NCBI RefSeq assembly: GCF_026151205.1 | Contig: NC_087072.1 | Location: forward strand, 17,933,669 to 17,997,668 | From: Bolinopsis microptera | Lineage: Eukaryota > Ctenophora > Tentaculata > Lobata > Bolinopsidae | DNA: 64,000 nt | Direction: 5' to 3' | Translations under genes and position numbers: made by a program | Shown: piece by piece, positions 20,080 through 32,340 of the stretch | Numbering within the stretch: position 1 is the first letter of the stretch | Layout: each line of letters starts with the position of its first letter | Notes under the pieces: model-generated | Database searches by the model: none | Seen by the model: only the letters and a program-made list of their open reading frames with translations | What the model was told of the DNA's origin: nothing

Positions 20080-23000
20080 TTATGAAGACTTCTGTTGTAG
20101 GAGAAGCCTGAATTGAGACTGAACGAATATCCTTGGAACAGAGATCCCTTCTTTCTTGTTAGAAGTTTCTTTATGAACATAGTAATTGAAAACTACCTCA
20201 AATCCCGCTTCTTCGAAAAGTGCAGCCATTTCCTCTGAAACGAATAAGCAGGTTAACATATCGATATACATTTTTCTCAAAATTAGAATTTTTGGAACAG
20301 GGCCAAAAAAATTAACAAAGTTGAATCGCTGGAACAAATGAGCTTAAAAATCAAATTTGTAAGCTTTATGAACTAATGGCAATCGATAATGGGCATTTTG
20401 CTCCTTTATAAAAATTGTATTGTTTTTGAAAATCAGGACATTATTTTTGAAACACCCTGTATATATATATGTGAGCAGTGAAGCGATTACCAAATCCAGA
20501 ATTGAAATAAAGGCCGGGATTAAATCAATTTCCAGTAAAGCTAACATTGAATAAGATGGTATTCTTTGAAGTTTGATTAACTTAAACTTAAATAAAAAAC
20601 TGAGATATACAGGGGGGGGGGGGGGGGGGGGCAAAAGTCAGTGTGCAAACGTTGGCCTTAATAGCTCAGTCACCGAGTGCCCAATTGAAATAATTCTTTC
20701 TGGTATGACTTACTACCACCATGACCGGTTCGAGGAATGTGTCAAATCGAAGAATATTCGTGTTCATTTTTTTCAAATTAAGGTTCATTTTCGCAATTAT
20801 TTGATAAGTTGATAGTTTGGATAGTCGGATCGAGCCAAATTTAATTGAATTGTGTTTGGCCATTTGAATGAGAGTTGTAGCTTCTCAGATGACCGAGATA
20901 CGAAGCATAACGAGTTTATTCATTACGTGTGATCAGGTGATTGGCATACTTAATCACGTGATAAGGTGACACCGTTAACCACCCCGTTAAACGTTATGGG
21001 AATCGTTAAGGCTGCCCAATTAAAGTGTCGTGTCACGGTGTCACATAATCACCCAGTCAATTTTGTTAACGAGATACATAAAATGCTTGATAACTTCGTC
21101 ATTTCTAATTTGTTTTGCCTCATGTTTTCAGATCAGATGCAACATTTAATAATCTACCGTCTCTGAAAAAAAATTAGGCGTCCAGCATGCTCAAAGAGAA
21201 CAATATAGGTGTTTTAATATCGAATGGGCGTGGTCTAAAATATTCGAATTTTCAAATTTTGGTGACGAAATCCTCGAACAAGTTGGTACAGTATGCCATC
21301 TGCAAAGCAACAACTCTCAAATATAAAACACAGTGGAGGTATAAGACCCAACTTTGCCCCCCCCCCTGTACTTTAAAATAAAGATAATATTTACCAGTTG
21401 TGAAGTAGTAAGCCCTTGTTCCATCTTGCCGTTTATAAAAATGTTCCTGAATCTTGTGTCCAGACTTAAACCTCAACATTGCGTGATCATACAAACCATA
21501 GTCGCGCAGAATAACGTTTCCACCAGGTTTCAGAACCTAAAATTTGCTATGTTAAGAAAACAACAGAATATATTATATTTCATTTCGACTGGCATTGACC
21601 TTATTGGCCTCTGGTAGAACTGAACTTGACGGTCTCATAGTCTACAATAAGGGTCGATACTAGTGGGCAATTTAATATGTAATATGCAACTATTGTGATA
21701 TCCATGAGTCTTAACAATGAAAATGTTCCATTTATTTACAGTTATATTATACTTTAATGCTAATATACTCTCGAACAAGATAAGACTGGCGCCCCTGCCC
21801 CTGGAATGTATACAAGCCACAATTTTCCATAACCTGAAATAACTGGCCCGACCAAATAAATGTGCCCATTAGGGGTCGTTCACATATTACGCAATCAGCG
21901 TAATATGCAGCGCTGGAATAAGGCAATAAATCGATTTATAATTCACATAAATCATACATCACTAACTGGCATCATGTCAACTTTACGGGACGGAGAGTTT
22001 ACAACTTATAAGGCTCTTCTAGATCATTCTTCCTCTGATTGACGTCATCGGGCGCATCTTAATTAAGACCAGAAAGTTCGTTTTGGCAGATCAAATTATT
22101 ATTCACAATGTTGCAACTACAGTCTACAGTCTACACTGCTATAAAAGCTCAAAATTGCGAAAGAATTGGGGACTTAGGACTTCCGGTCTGGAAATCCGAG
22201 GTTTTGGCGGACGTCTCTTACACTATTAGAGCTAGAAATTTAGAGCTAGAAATTTGGAGCCTTCACAGCTGTGTAAAAATATCGTTCAGGCCTGAGTTAG
22301 CACTATATCCCCTAGTTACAGTATTTACCTGTTTTATATTCTGAATAGCACGTGCCACAGTCTCAGGGGATAAAGCTGACAAAACGTAGATAAGAGTGAT
22401 AAGATCCACACTTCCGGGAGGGATGCGATCTGTCAGGGGAGGATCTGACACGTGATATCACTTGGAAAACAGTATATCTTATCCGAATCGTACTGAGGGT
22501 GACTCTGAAACAGTTCTTGTTTGTCAAACAGCAGAAAAAAACAGCTAATTTTGGGTGAATAAGAGTTCAGGATTCAAATTGTTATGTTGTAACATGCAAA
22601 CCTTCACAATGTCCACAGCCCTAGGAGAAATGTCACATCCGTAAAAGAAAAGGGCAGGACACTCCTCTCGCAAGGGATAAATGGTGTTCCCAACACCACA
22701 TCCAACCTCGAACACTATTCCGCTACCGGCCTGAGTAAGAGATCATGTGATGCACTCTATCGAGTCATGAGGTCATCATATACCCTACGTGCAGCGTAGG
22801 GTTACGATGAATTAGATTGAGGAAATTTGTGTCGATTGGATCGTACGTGCGCGGCTGTGGATGAGACAGTGGGATCTTTTGATATTAAAAGCTCAAAAAC
22901 TTTGCTAGTAAAAAAGATGCGACACTATTTCCTTTATTCGGGGCAACGTGATCGGTTCTTACCTCATGAAGGTTGCGGATTGCTTCGAATTCTCTGGTCA

Positions 23001-23163
23001 GCCAATGTCTGTCTTTGAAGAAATGGTCCGAATTTCTCTTGTAGAATAGGTCCCAGTTTTTCTTTGCTTCTGCTTCCAATTTCGTCCTATGAAAATCACT
23101 TATTTTCTTCTCTTTTTCTAGTTTTTCTTTTTCATCATTGGACAAAACTCGCGGATGTGACAT
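20080..23163 (-). CDS. METTL6: METTL6-like tRNA m3C methyltransferase (one apparent frameshift)
   Basis: Five exons (22963-23163, 22602-22730, 22329-22504, 21395-21536, 20080-20234) give about 267 residues (human 284). The blocks match METTL6: [20 protein letters not shown], the SAM-binding motif [74 protein letters not shown] and [22 protein letters not shown]6 installs 3-methylcytidine at position 32 of serine tRNAs. Exon 3 is 176 nt, but both neighbours require a multiple of three. The frame is lost near 22446-22451 between CFPSDIT and SDPPLTDR, so one base seems missing. All other splice sites and motifs are intact, which favours a sequence error over pseudogenisation. Introns contain a 21-G run (20611-20631) and a partial family G repeat (21873). 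Confidence 0.88.
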
Positions 23164-24200
23164 GTATCCTAAACCATTTTAACACTTACAATCCAGATAA
23201 CACACCATGTTAACTCAGTGATGTACAGATTTTGATAATTTAGAGGATTACCCTGGTGTAGAAAAGTGGTGTAGAAGATAACTAAAACAAAATCATTAAA
23301 AATCATAAATTTAAGGTATCAAAATATTACTTCGGCTGAATAAATTACGAATCACGGGTTTGGTAATACAAAATACCAAAAAGATAGACTTGACCAATGC
23401 TGGGGGAGGAAGATATAGAAGACAAAATTGTTTATGATATCTGAATACGTAATATTTTATTGGTATCTAGACAATGACCAATTATGCCATATATAGTAAA
23501 TTATCAGGACGAAAGGCGAAAGCTAGATATTTCTAGAATAAACATAGATATCAGACCCACACTAGACTTCGATTAAACTGGGCTAACATGAGTTGTGTCA
23601 CCGACTAATCACGTGTTGCAGGTGAAGGAATATTCAAAATTGGCTTTACTTTGAAAAGACGACATAAAACTGAATCAGCCTTTTAAGTATGTTCAGTAAT
23701 TAAGTATGTTTCAGTGAAAAAGCTTTCAATGATCTATTTTTAGAAAGAAATTGAGCGGTTGCCACAAAAGAAATGCCCCTCATTTCTTGTTAGAGAACAC
23801 GGTTCGGTGGTGCGACTCATTTTGCAGCATGCTGTAACGAAACTCAACAACTTGACCATCTTTAAGATTTTATAACACCTATCAGCTGAAAAAAGAATTC
23901 AACTCTACAAGAGGTAGAGAACACAATCTTTTAAAAATATATATCCTCGTTAAATCACTCTACCATTTCAACTCTGTAATAAATTACATGTTGTATGACA
24001 TATTGTTAACCATTTAAATTTAGAGGCCGAGGGGCTACACTTCTGTCCACGTTCCTGGTGTCAATGCTGTTATATATTGTTAATCTCCCAGTTATAAAGT
24101 TTAGATCCCCTATTTATAAAGTTTTATATTTTGACAATTATATTAACCATTATATTTACAGCATGTAAGATCAACGCTCCTTAATCGTTTCAACTGCTGT
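23164..24200. other. Intergenic, no gene seen
   Basis: About 1 kb upstream of METTL6. It is AT-rich with only short chance ORFs, and the METTL6 promoter should lie at the left edge. Confidence 0.45.
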
Positions 24201-24223
24201 GTTTCATTTGTGCGCTCCAAAAC

Positions 24224-24600
24224 AATGGCGACGAGAATTAAAACGTTACAAATAAATGCAGACAGACAGACTGTGCAGAATTGGGTGAAAGACTTAATAC
24301 ATTATCAAACATTGCCGTATTTACGTCATCAGATCAATTACCAGAGAGTGAAGATAATAAGAGGGATAAATAGAAAGACTAAAGAAGGACTATTTGATCG
24401 CTTTTTTGGGTAATATCGCTCTTAATGAACTATATTCATGGACTGCCCCAGATGCACCTGAGTCATAAACGTTCGATGAGCTAATCAAACTCATTGAGAA
24501 ATAATGTTCGCCAGAACCTAAGAAAATTGTAGGTATTGCTGAGGAATTGAAGTCCAATCAGATTGTTGAGGAGTATGCCGAATTATTATTAGGTGCATGA
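24224..24600 (+). pseudogene. Ty3/Gypsy-type gag remnant
   Basis: A short ORF (MATRIKTLQ...) is followed, in another frame and across stops, by LYSWTAPDAPES, TFDELIKLIEK and CSPEPKKIVGIAEEL. This order matches the capsid part of Ty3/Gypsy gag polyproteins, where a TYDEL-LxxHxSPKP-like block is common. Two stop codons and a frame change show it is dead. No pol or LTRs were recognised. Confidence 0.5.
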
Positions 24601-25165
24601 CTAGGTGTTAACAAAGACCGTAAATGGCATGATTTGCTTTGCAACCACGTCATCCTTCATTATTTATCATTAAACTATCTTCCATTCATGCCTTATCAGG
24701 CCAAAGAATATAACTATTCCTTGGCTTAGTGCTAATGTAGTGCCACCTCGTTTCACCTCCCCAACAGTGGTCAAGTCTCAAATACCGAAAGCAGTCCTGT
24801 TAGAATTTTATCAAAACACAATATGCTTATCATATATCACTTTTAACAGGAATATACCAAAATTAAAACTAAGGAAAATTTACAAGCACACTTCGCATAA
24901 AATGTATCATTACACTTTCATTGATTTGATTTAGCCGTGCACTGTTATTGAGGCTCATTTTATTAACCTTTCAACACAATATGTCTGACTTTCTGATTAG
25001 CAATCTTGCTAAACTTGTAACAGGCAATCTTTACAGAAAACATGGGCTTGGGCAACAACTTACTATTATACTATGACTGCGTTGTGCGTTTAGAAATCAG
25101 ATCTTACAAACCAAATCTTAGAAACCAAATTAAACATGATAAGACAATTAATATTACCGCTATTT
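24601..25165. other. Intergenic, nothing recognised
   Basis: AT-rich sequence between the gag remnant and the CHCH gene. Short ORFs only. Confidence 0.4.
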
Positions 25166-25525
25166 TCATTTATCCTCCCTGTTCATAAGCATCATTTTAC
25201 AGGTTGTGTAATCTTCAATTTGTTGCGAGCAATATCTTTGGTCTTGATGCCTCCTTGCCATGCAATCTCTAACCCTCTTCAACGCTTCAGAACAGTTTCC
25301 CGCTACAAGATAATCCGATGGATTCGCAGTTTTTCCGGTTACTTTCTGTTTTTGTGGTTTCAAAGCAGCGGGTGCATCATCAACTAACATGCGGCAATGT
25401 GCTAACAACCGCTTGGCATGTGCACAGTCGCCTCCCTCTTTCAGGCACTTCGCTAAGCTTTCCTTGAGAGGTCTACAATCGTAATTAGCAGCGAGTTGTA
25501 CAGCAACCCTATCTTCAGCTGACAT
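25166..25525 (-). CDS. Small protein with four CX9C motifs (double CHCH)
   Basis: 119 residues. Cysteines form CRPLKESLAKC and CAHAKRLLAHC in the N-terminal half and CSEALKRVRDC and CSQQIEDYTTC in the C-terminal half: two helix-loop-helix CHCH units, each with twin CX9C. Proteins of this kind are usually imported into the mitochondrial intermembrane space and oxidised by MIA40, acting in respiratory-chain assembly or as subunits. The halves are joined by a basic Pro/Lys linker (AALKPQKQKVTGKTANPSDY). I cannot assign the orthologue; NDUFA8 also has four CX9C motifs but the sequence does not match it. An acceptor-like ACTCAG lies two bases before the ATG. Confidence 0.7.
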   Translation of the reverse strand: MSAEDRVAVQLAANYDCRPLKESLAKCLKEGGDCAHAKRLLAHCRMLVDDAPAALKPQKQKVTGKTANPSDYLVAGNCSEALKRVRDCMARRHQDQRYCSQQIEDYTTCKMMLMNREDK

Positions 25526-26640
25526 ACCTGAGTTTTCGGATTAGGAGTAATATAAAATGAACCTTAGAATTGAAATTATGGGAGTCTGAAAGCTGATCAG
25601 GACGTTTGCATTTTATTGGACGAGACTGAGGATAATTTAAGCGGTAGAAAACTGCAGCTTTTAGCAGTGGCACCGTGTAATTAATTTTAAATTATAACTT
25701 CTTCAGAAATACACTACTTTTCTTGGTGTTTAGTATGCGGCCACTGACCCTGTTAGGCAATGTATAGAGGACAGAGGTACGGTAACTAAGACTATATAAT
25801 ATATGTGTGGCTGATTTTTAGTTTTTTGGCTGATTTTTAGTATTTGTTCTTGTAAGATAAATAAAACAGCGTTTAAAGTTTAGAGTATTCCAGAATCAAT
25901 AACATTTAAATATTTTGTGGAATAAGATGACGGATCACAACATCATGTCTGAATTTAACTTTGACGATCTGTGAAAAATCTATATATTATTCATATTTTG
26001 TTAACTAAATTGGAACTCAAGTTCTCAATCGCAACATTACTAATACAAATTATTTCATCAACTAAACTCGAAAGCCTCAAACGAACTTTTCTTTAAACAT
26101 TTCTTCGTAAAAGTACTGCTAAGATTTCATCCTCTACCAGATCAATCAAAAACACACTTCAACAGTACCGTAAATGTCTATTAAGTAAACTAAAAGCATA
26201 GCCCTTTTTAAAAGTGATATTATCTGCAATATCAAAAAGATAGTTACACCCTCAAAGTCTAATGAATGTCATTTTAAAACAGTATCATAACCAGAAAGCG
26301 AGGATCTCAAAGAATGACGTCTCAAACGTTTTGAAAAATGCCATATGTTAGCCTGATCATCTGTCAATAAAGTATTCAAGTATCATGATTAATCTGTCAA
26401 ATTAATCGTCGAATCACAATATCCAGAATCCAGTCTAGTAAAAGTTGAACTGGTTACTAAAAATTTACGAAAAAATTTTACATTTCAATTTTGATAAATA
26501 TTTATTAGAGTTTATATCATAATATATACCCTTAAAGACATTCCAATCAAAAACGCAGCAACAATCACAAACCAGGACACAACAGACTCAGAGACAATGA
26601 GATAGGATTTATTTGAAACCAGAATGAAACTAGGATCATA
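25526..26640. other. Intergenic, no gene seen
   Basis: 1.1 kb of AT-rich sequence without convincing ORFs. The right part is the 3' UTR region of ubiquilin. Confidence 0.45.
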
Positions 26641-29600
26641 TCATGTCATCTGATCCCTCTGTTGGAGGAGACGCTCTATTGCAGAGTTCAAATCACCATT
26701 TGTTGAAATAAGAGCTTGAAGGTTGGCATGTGCATCAACAAAGCCCATCTGAAACAATGCATCCATTAAATTCCGATTTTTTAATTGAGTTAATTTGCGA
26801 CATATAATATATGGGATCTGTAGTTGAGTTAGCGTGCATAACACGAGAAGGGTGTGGGGGATTGAATGTGAAATATTTGAAATATTATAATACCTGAGTG
26901 AGTTGCTGCAGCTGAGCTTGGTACGCCACCTCAGGGTTAGGAGGAGCAGCTCTCACACCACCCACCGGCTGCTGACCTCCTCCTCCTCCACTGTTCAGCG
27001 AACTTACCATCTGCCGAGAAGAATTTGTGTAACATTTCAAATATATTGTTATTTCAGAAAAGAATGTTTACACTTACATGATGTTCTATGTTACATTTTA
27101 CAGATCTGCTAATAATAAGATCTGAAGTGTTAAATACAAAATAAAAGCAAAGACCGCCGCTTTTGAAAGACAACCACCAGAACTTAATACTTCAACAAAG
27201 GTCAAAGAATGTAAGAATGTAAAATAATGTACCTGGGACATGAGGTTTTGCATATTATAAGCGTTGTTTGGCATGGCTCCAGGAGCAGGGGGAGGCCTTG
27301 CAGTGCTCCCCATAGGGTTAATACCCATTCCAGGTAGCAGTCCAGGAGCTGCGTTGGTCAGTCTCTGCATTCCTTGTTGGATCTGCATCATAGCAGACAG
27401 TACCTGTTTAATAGTACTAGATCAGTCAACTTGCTAATCATCTAGATTATTCAACAGTTTATCTCTACAATATACATTTCAACGTAACCATGATATAACT
27501 AGGAATGTATTCTTATTTCCTAAAACCACACACGTCACACATGATAACATGCAGTAAGATATGTTAGATGCCTCAATTTCCAACCAATTACCAGTCACGT
27601 GGTAAACGAAGCTCATTAACACACTGAGAGTACTGTTGACAGTACTCTTCAGCAGAGGTCTTTAAAAGTAATTAAACTAACCTCAGGGTTGGTCATGGCC
27701 TGCTGAAACTCCGGGTTCTGCATCTGAGACATGATAGTTGGGAGCTGACTCCGGACCTGGTTAGCCAGGTTGGGGTCAGCAGCCAGGAGAGGGTTGCTGG
27801 ACACCAGCAGGTTCATCAGCTCAGGGTTACTGGAGAACTGGTGCATCATTTCCTGCATCTGGGGCATCTGCATTGCGTTCTGCAGCAGCTGGGGGTTCTC
27901 CTGCATTTGTCTCATCAGGTTTTGTAGCCCGGGACTCTGGAACAGTCCTTGTAGAGATGGGCCTGGAGAGGAGCGGGGTTAAAATAGTTTACAATTATTA
28001 TGCCTAATTTAAATACCTAACTTAACGGTTCTTTAATGTGTGTTAAAAATCTTATATAGCTCAATCTTAGAGCTTGGAATGTGGAATTTGATGCCGTATT
28101 TGGAAAAGAATGCTATGACTAGAAGTAAATACTAAAAATTACAGTCAAATTTAAAAGATGGCGTTACTGAACGCGAAGATCAACACTAATTTTACATACC
28201 AATCTAAATATAATATATATAGGTATATAACGAACTGCTACTTATAAATATTTAAAGTTAAATCTGTACCTCCCGGTGGAGTTGGTCCAGGAGCAGTGTT
28301 GGTGCTAGTTGAGGTAGGCGGTGCACCCGAAGTTGGTGGAGCCCAGGGGTTAGGTAGCGGGTTAGTGTTCTCCGTACCAGCCGGTACACTTGGGACGCGC
28401 GGTGCGGGTTGGGACTGAGAGGTAGGGGGGAAGAGCCCAGCAAAGGGGTTGGCTTCCTGTGTACCACCTTGTCCTGGCTGAAAAGTTTCCTGTGCAGCAC
28501 TTATCATGGGCTCTTGAACTTCACTGTACAGTCTACGCAGAGCACTGTAACCTCCTGAACAAAATAAAAGATTATTGTACATATGTAATGAAACAAATAG
28601 GGTTTTAAATCAAATAGCATTCCAGATGCAACGTGAAACGGTTTCCCTCATAGCATAAAGTTTTAAGTTTTTTTAACGTGAAAAATAATATATAATGATT
28701 CAAACCTGGTAAAGACTCGATGTTCCTAAGAGCCACGTCCTGATTGCGCATCATCTCCTGCATCAGCGCAGGGTTACGTGCAATCTCCATAGCCTGACGC
28801 ATCAGTTGCGGGTTATTGAGGACGTGGCCGATCTCAGGATTTCTTTCTAACACACCTTGCATCTGAAAAAAACAAACAATTTAGTTGGTATTAATTTAAA
28901 GTAGATATGACCACGAACAGATTGAAAAGAACAAAAGAACATTCACTGGAACTGTAAATGGATTTTGGGTACAAAGATTTTAACAAACCTGGGAGTTGTT
29001 GAGGAAGAACTCTCTGAAGATATCAGGATTACTCATGAGCCCCTGAACAGCGGGACTGTTCATCAACTGTGACATAAGCTCAGGATTCTGTAATAGATGT
29101 TGCTGAGCTTGTTCCAATAGTTGAGGATTCTGAGCGGACATTTGAGACAATCCAGCAAGTCCTCCCAGTCCCCCAGACCAGGTCCTAGTCCAGGAGGTGG
29201 GGCTGGTGCTGGGGCAGACACGGAGGTTGTAGTTGGGGTACTGGAGGGTGCGGGAGGCTCTTGTTTCGGTTGTGGGTCTTTGTTGTTCTTAATAACTAAA
29301 TGCACCTGGGGAGAAATTATGATGACGATGTTTAGTTTTAAAATGACTTTTGGTACTTTTTAAAGTGTAATCGGTATAGTGACTAAAATTAAGAATTCTC
29401 GCAAGTACAGTATCATAACACCAACAATTACAAGATTCAATACAGTAATCATAAGAAAAAGATCATACCGTCAGACCGTCCTTGATATCGAGTTTATCAA
29501 GAGTTTCGTCATCTTTCAGAATCTTCCCACTAAAAATCAGGCATATCTTGTCGGGCTGAGCGTTGAACTTCTGGCTGACCAGCTCCTTAAATTGCTTTAC

Positions 29601-29690
29601 AGTAGCATTGTGCGCTGTTTGCACAGTCTCCTTGTTCTTCGGAGTCTTTATGTGAACTGTTATGAGTTGTTCTGCGCTCCCCGACTCCAT
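26641..29690 (-). CDS. UBQLN: Ubiquilin (one apparent frameshift)
   Basis: Eight exons: 29469-29690, 28989-29305, 28706-28862, 28270-28554, 27682-27962, 27233-27403, 26894-27010 and 26641-26748, about 552 residues. Exon 1 is the ubiquitin-like domain ([20 protein letters not shown] ... LDIKDGLT). STI1-type Met/Asn/Gln-rich repeats follow ([60 protein letters not shown]). The C-terminal UBA domain reads [20 protein letters not shown]. Ubiquilins shuttle ubiquitinated clients to the proteasome and chaperone membrane proteins. Exon 2 is 317 nt, one short of phase. The break sits in a five-base C run (G on the coding strand) near 29170-29175, between the Pro/Gly linker and [15 protein letters not shown], and looks like a homopolymer error. 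Confidence 0.92.
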
Positions 29691-29699
29691 CAGCTACAA

Positions 29700-30139
29700 T
29701 TGGAGTAAGGAAATTAGTTATAAATTATATGCAAACTTGATCAATTTTATGATACCTACAAAACTTAGACTGATGCAAATGTACTGATTGTATAAAATTA
29801 AAAGGTGATGTAAAAGTAGTATATAATACAATTGCACGCATCATGATACTTATGACAGGCAGGAAGGATAACAACTAAAAATAGCATGTCGAATGCATAG
29901 TACGAGCACAAATCACAGACAGAATTATTGCAAATTGACTTTTTTATGTCACAGCAATGAACGTACAAATTAATTTGGAACAATACAATATGATCAGCCC
30001 AACCTTATATACAACTCCGTGTAGTGAAACAAACTTATCGTCAGAAGATCAACTCCCAAAAGTTCTAATTACACAATTCCCCTACAAAAACTAGGAACAC
30101 ATTGATTTCTACTGTCCGTATCAAAATTCAGTCCGTAAA
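29700..30139. other. Intergenic, no gene seen
   Basis: 440 AT-rich bases between ubiquilin and PSMC6, both on the minus strand. No feature recognised beyond the expected promoter and 3' UTR. Confidence 0.45.
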
Positions 30140-31551
30140 TTAGATAGGCTTGTAATCCAGTTTAGACTCCAATTTCTTGGTGTCCGAGACCTTCCTTACA
30201 GCCTTCATAAAATCTTCCTGTATAACGTAATCTCTCTCAGCTCTGATAGCAAACATTCCAGCTTCAGTACACACGTTCCTCAAATCAGCTCCGTTGAAAC
30301 CGTCTGAGAGCTTCACCACGGCCTCGTAGTCGATCTCACCATGTTTTGTTATCTTAGAGGAGTGAATCTTGAGAATATCCATTCGAGAAAGTTCGTTAGG
30401 TAGAGGGATTTCGATCTTTCTATCCAGTCTTCCGGGCCTGAGAAGAGCAGGATCCAGTGTGTCTGGTCTGTTTGTAGCCATGATAATCTTTACTTTACCA
30501 AGAGTATCGAATCCATCCATCTGGTTAAGAAGTTCCATCAAAGTTCTCTGGATCTCACGATCAGCACTAGTACCCTCACTAAACCTACGTCCTCCAATAG
30601 CATCGATCTCGTCCATGAAAATAATGCAAGGCTGGTGGTCCCTGGCGTAGTTAAACATTTCTCTGATCAATCGGGCACTTTCACCAATATACTTGTCAAC
30701 AATAGCACTGGAGACAATCTTCAAGAAGTTTGTTTCCAGCTGAGAAGCAACTGCCCTTGCAAGAAGTGTTTTTCCTGTTCCAGGAGGACCGTACAGCAGG
30801 CATCCTTTAGGAGGGGTTATACCTGAAATATCAATTATTAAACAGCAGTAAAAACACTAACATAGAAACTTTTAAACCTTATCGTAATGTAAACGATAAA
30901 GATTGAAGATTTTGAAGCCTAAACTGTGTTAAAGCTAATTTCAAATATAGAGTATAAGAACTTAGAACTTAGTTTAGCCATTGCAAATTTTTTAAATGTT
31001 TGCTCCTTCTACCATATTGAAAACAAAAAGATTGAACAATCTACAAAAGTACACTTACCAACACGAAGGAAGAGCTCTGGGTTGATGAGAGGTAACTCAA
31101 TAACCTCTCGTAGCTGTCTGATCTGCTCACCTAGACCTCCTACATTGGAGTACTTCACATCACCAGGATCCTCATGGCTCATCTTGTAAACCAGAGGGTC
31201 CACCTCTCGAGGCAAGCATCTCATAATTGTCAAGGTAGTCATGTCCAAAGCAACTCTGGTGCTTGGCACCAACTTAGCACGATCAATTTGCCTTCTGCAA
31301 CCAACCACATAACGTGGACCATTGGATGCCTTTACAATAAACTTTTCTTCAGTCAGCTGTTTCAGCATTTCACCCACTATCTGACCTACACTTTGCAAAG
31401 CCTTAAGATCATTTTCGGATTTGTCAAAATCTTTCTGAAGGTCTTTCAGTTCCTCACGCATTTTCTTGAGCTTAGCATCAATTTCTTTGTGCTCCATGAG
31501 CTTTTTCCGGTATTCCACCAGTGCTCGCTCTCGCCTTTCATCAGCAGTCAT
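30140..31551 (-). CDS. PSMC6: 26S proteasome regulatory subunit 10B (Rpt4 AAA-ATPase)
   Basis: Two exons (31059-31551 and 30140-30822, phase 1 junction at RVG|ITPPKG) encode 391 residues (human 389). The N-terminal coiled coil ([20 protein letters not shown]) and OB-fold are followed by the AAA module: Walker A GPPGTGKT, Walker [15 protein letters not shown], sensor [20 protein letters not shown] and the C-terminal helical domain. This is one of six ATPases of the 19S base ring that unfold substrates into the 20S core. All catalytic motifs are intact. Its neighbour ubiquilin acts in the same pathway, although linkage alone proves nothing. Confidence 0.97.
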
Positions 31552-32340
31552 GTCTCAAATTACCTATAATGTAATGAATCATTGATATATAACTTATATT
31601 GTTGAAGAAAACATTGATATGAGAACTAAACTGTACGCACAATGCAATGAAGCAGGGTAAAACAATTAAACTTACTATCATCTTTATCAGCATGCTGTGC
31701 TTTTGCAAAAGTTTAAGGGAAAATTGGTAGAAAATCTAGGTAATAATGTTCAATGGCTCCTACTATCGGATTTATTGATATTTCGGAAGCTAAACATCAA
31801 TTTACATTTTCTTCAATGAACATTCGCTTAGGATGATGCTCAGTGAAGTTAATGAGGCTATGCCACATTTGACATCAAGAAATAGACCAAACTAGGAAAA
31901 CTGGCCATGGAATGACAGGAGATTATGAGGATGAGAACATCATGATATAATTTCTAGAATCTAACCTTCAGGACTCGAAGACAAACGGAGGGCTTTGTAC
32001 TTGAGATACAATTTTTTTGTTTTTGATAGTTAATAAACATTATATGACTCGGTGATCTCACAATACCGAGTAGAATTGAAATTTCAAGATGTGATTGGTA
32101 CAGCTAACTCTTTCAACACCAGATATTCACTTTGTGGATAACCTTGATCAGAATCCAAGAGGCAAGGACTACTGCTGTTTGGAAATCTACTCTCATGCAC
32201 TTAGGAGGTTAAAGGCTTTTTAAACTACCTCGGAATCCACCAGACTTTGTTCACAATAACAATCATTGGTCAAAACATATGTCCTATCTTAGGCTACTTC
32301 CCTAAAGCTGTGAAAACTATTCTTATCCTTAAAGAAAAAT
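31552..32340. other. Intergenic, nothing recognised
   Basis: 790 bases upstream of PSMC6. No coding or structured feature is seen before the retroelement remnant begins. Confidence 0.4.
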
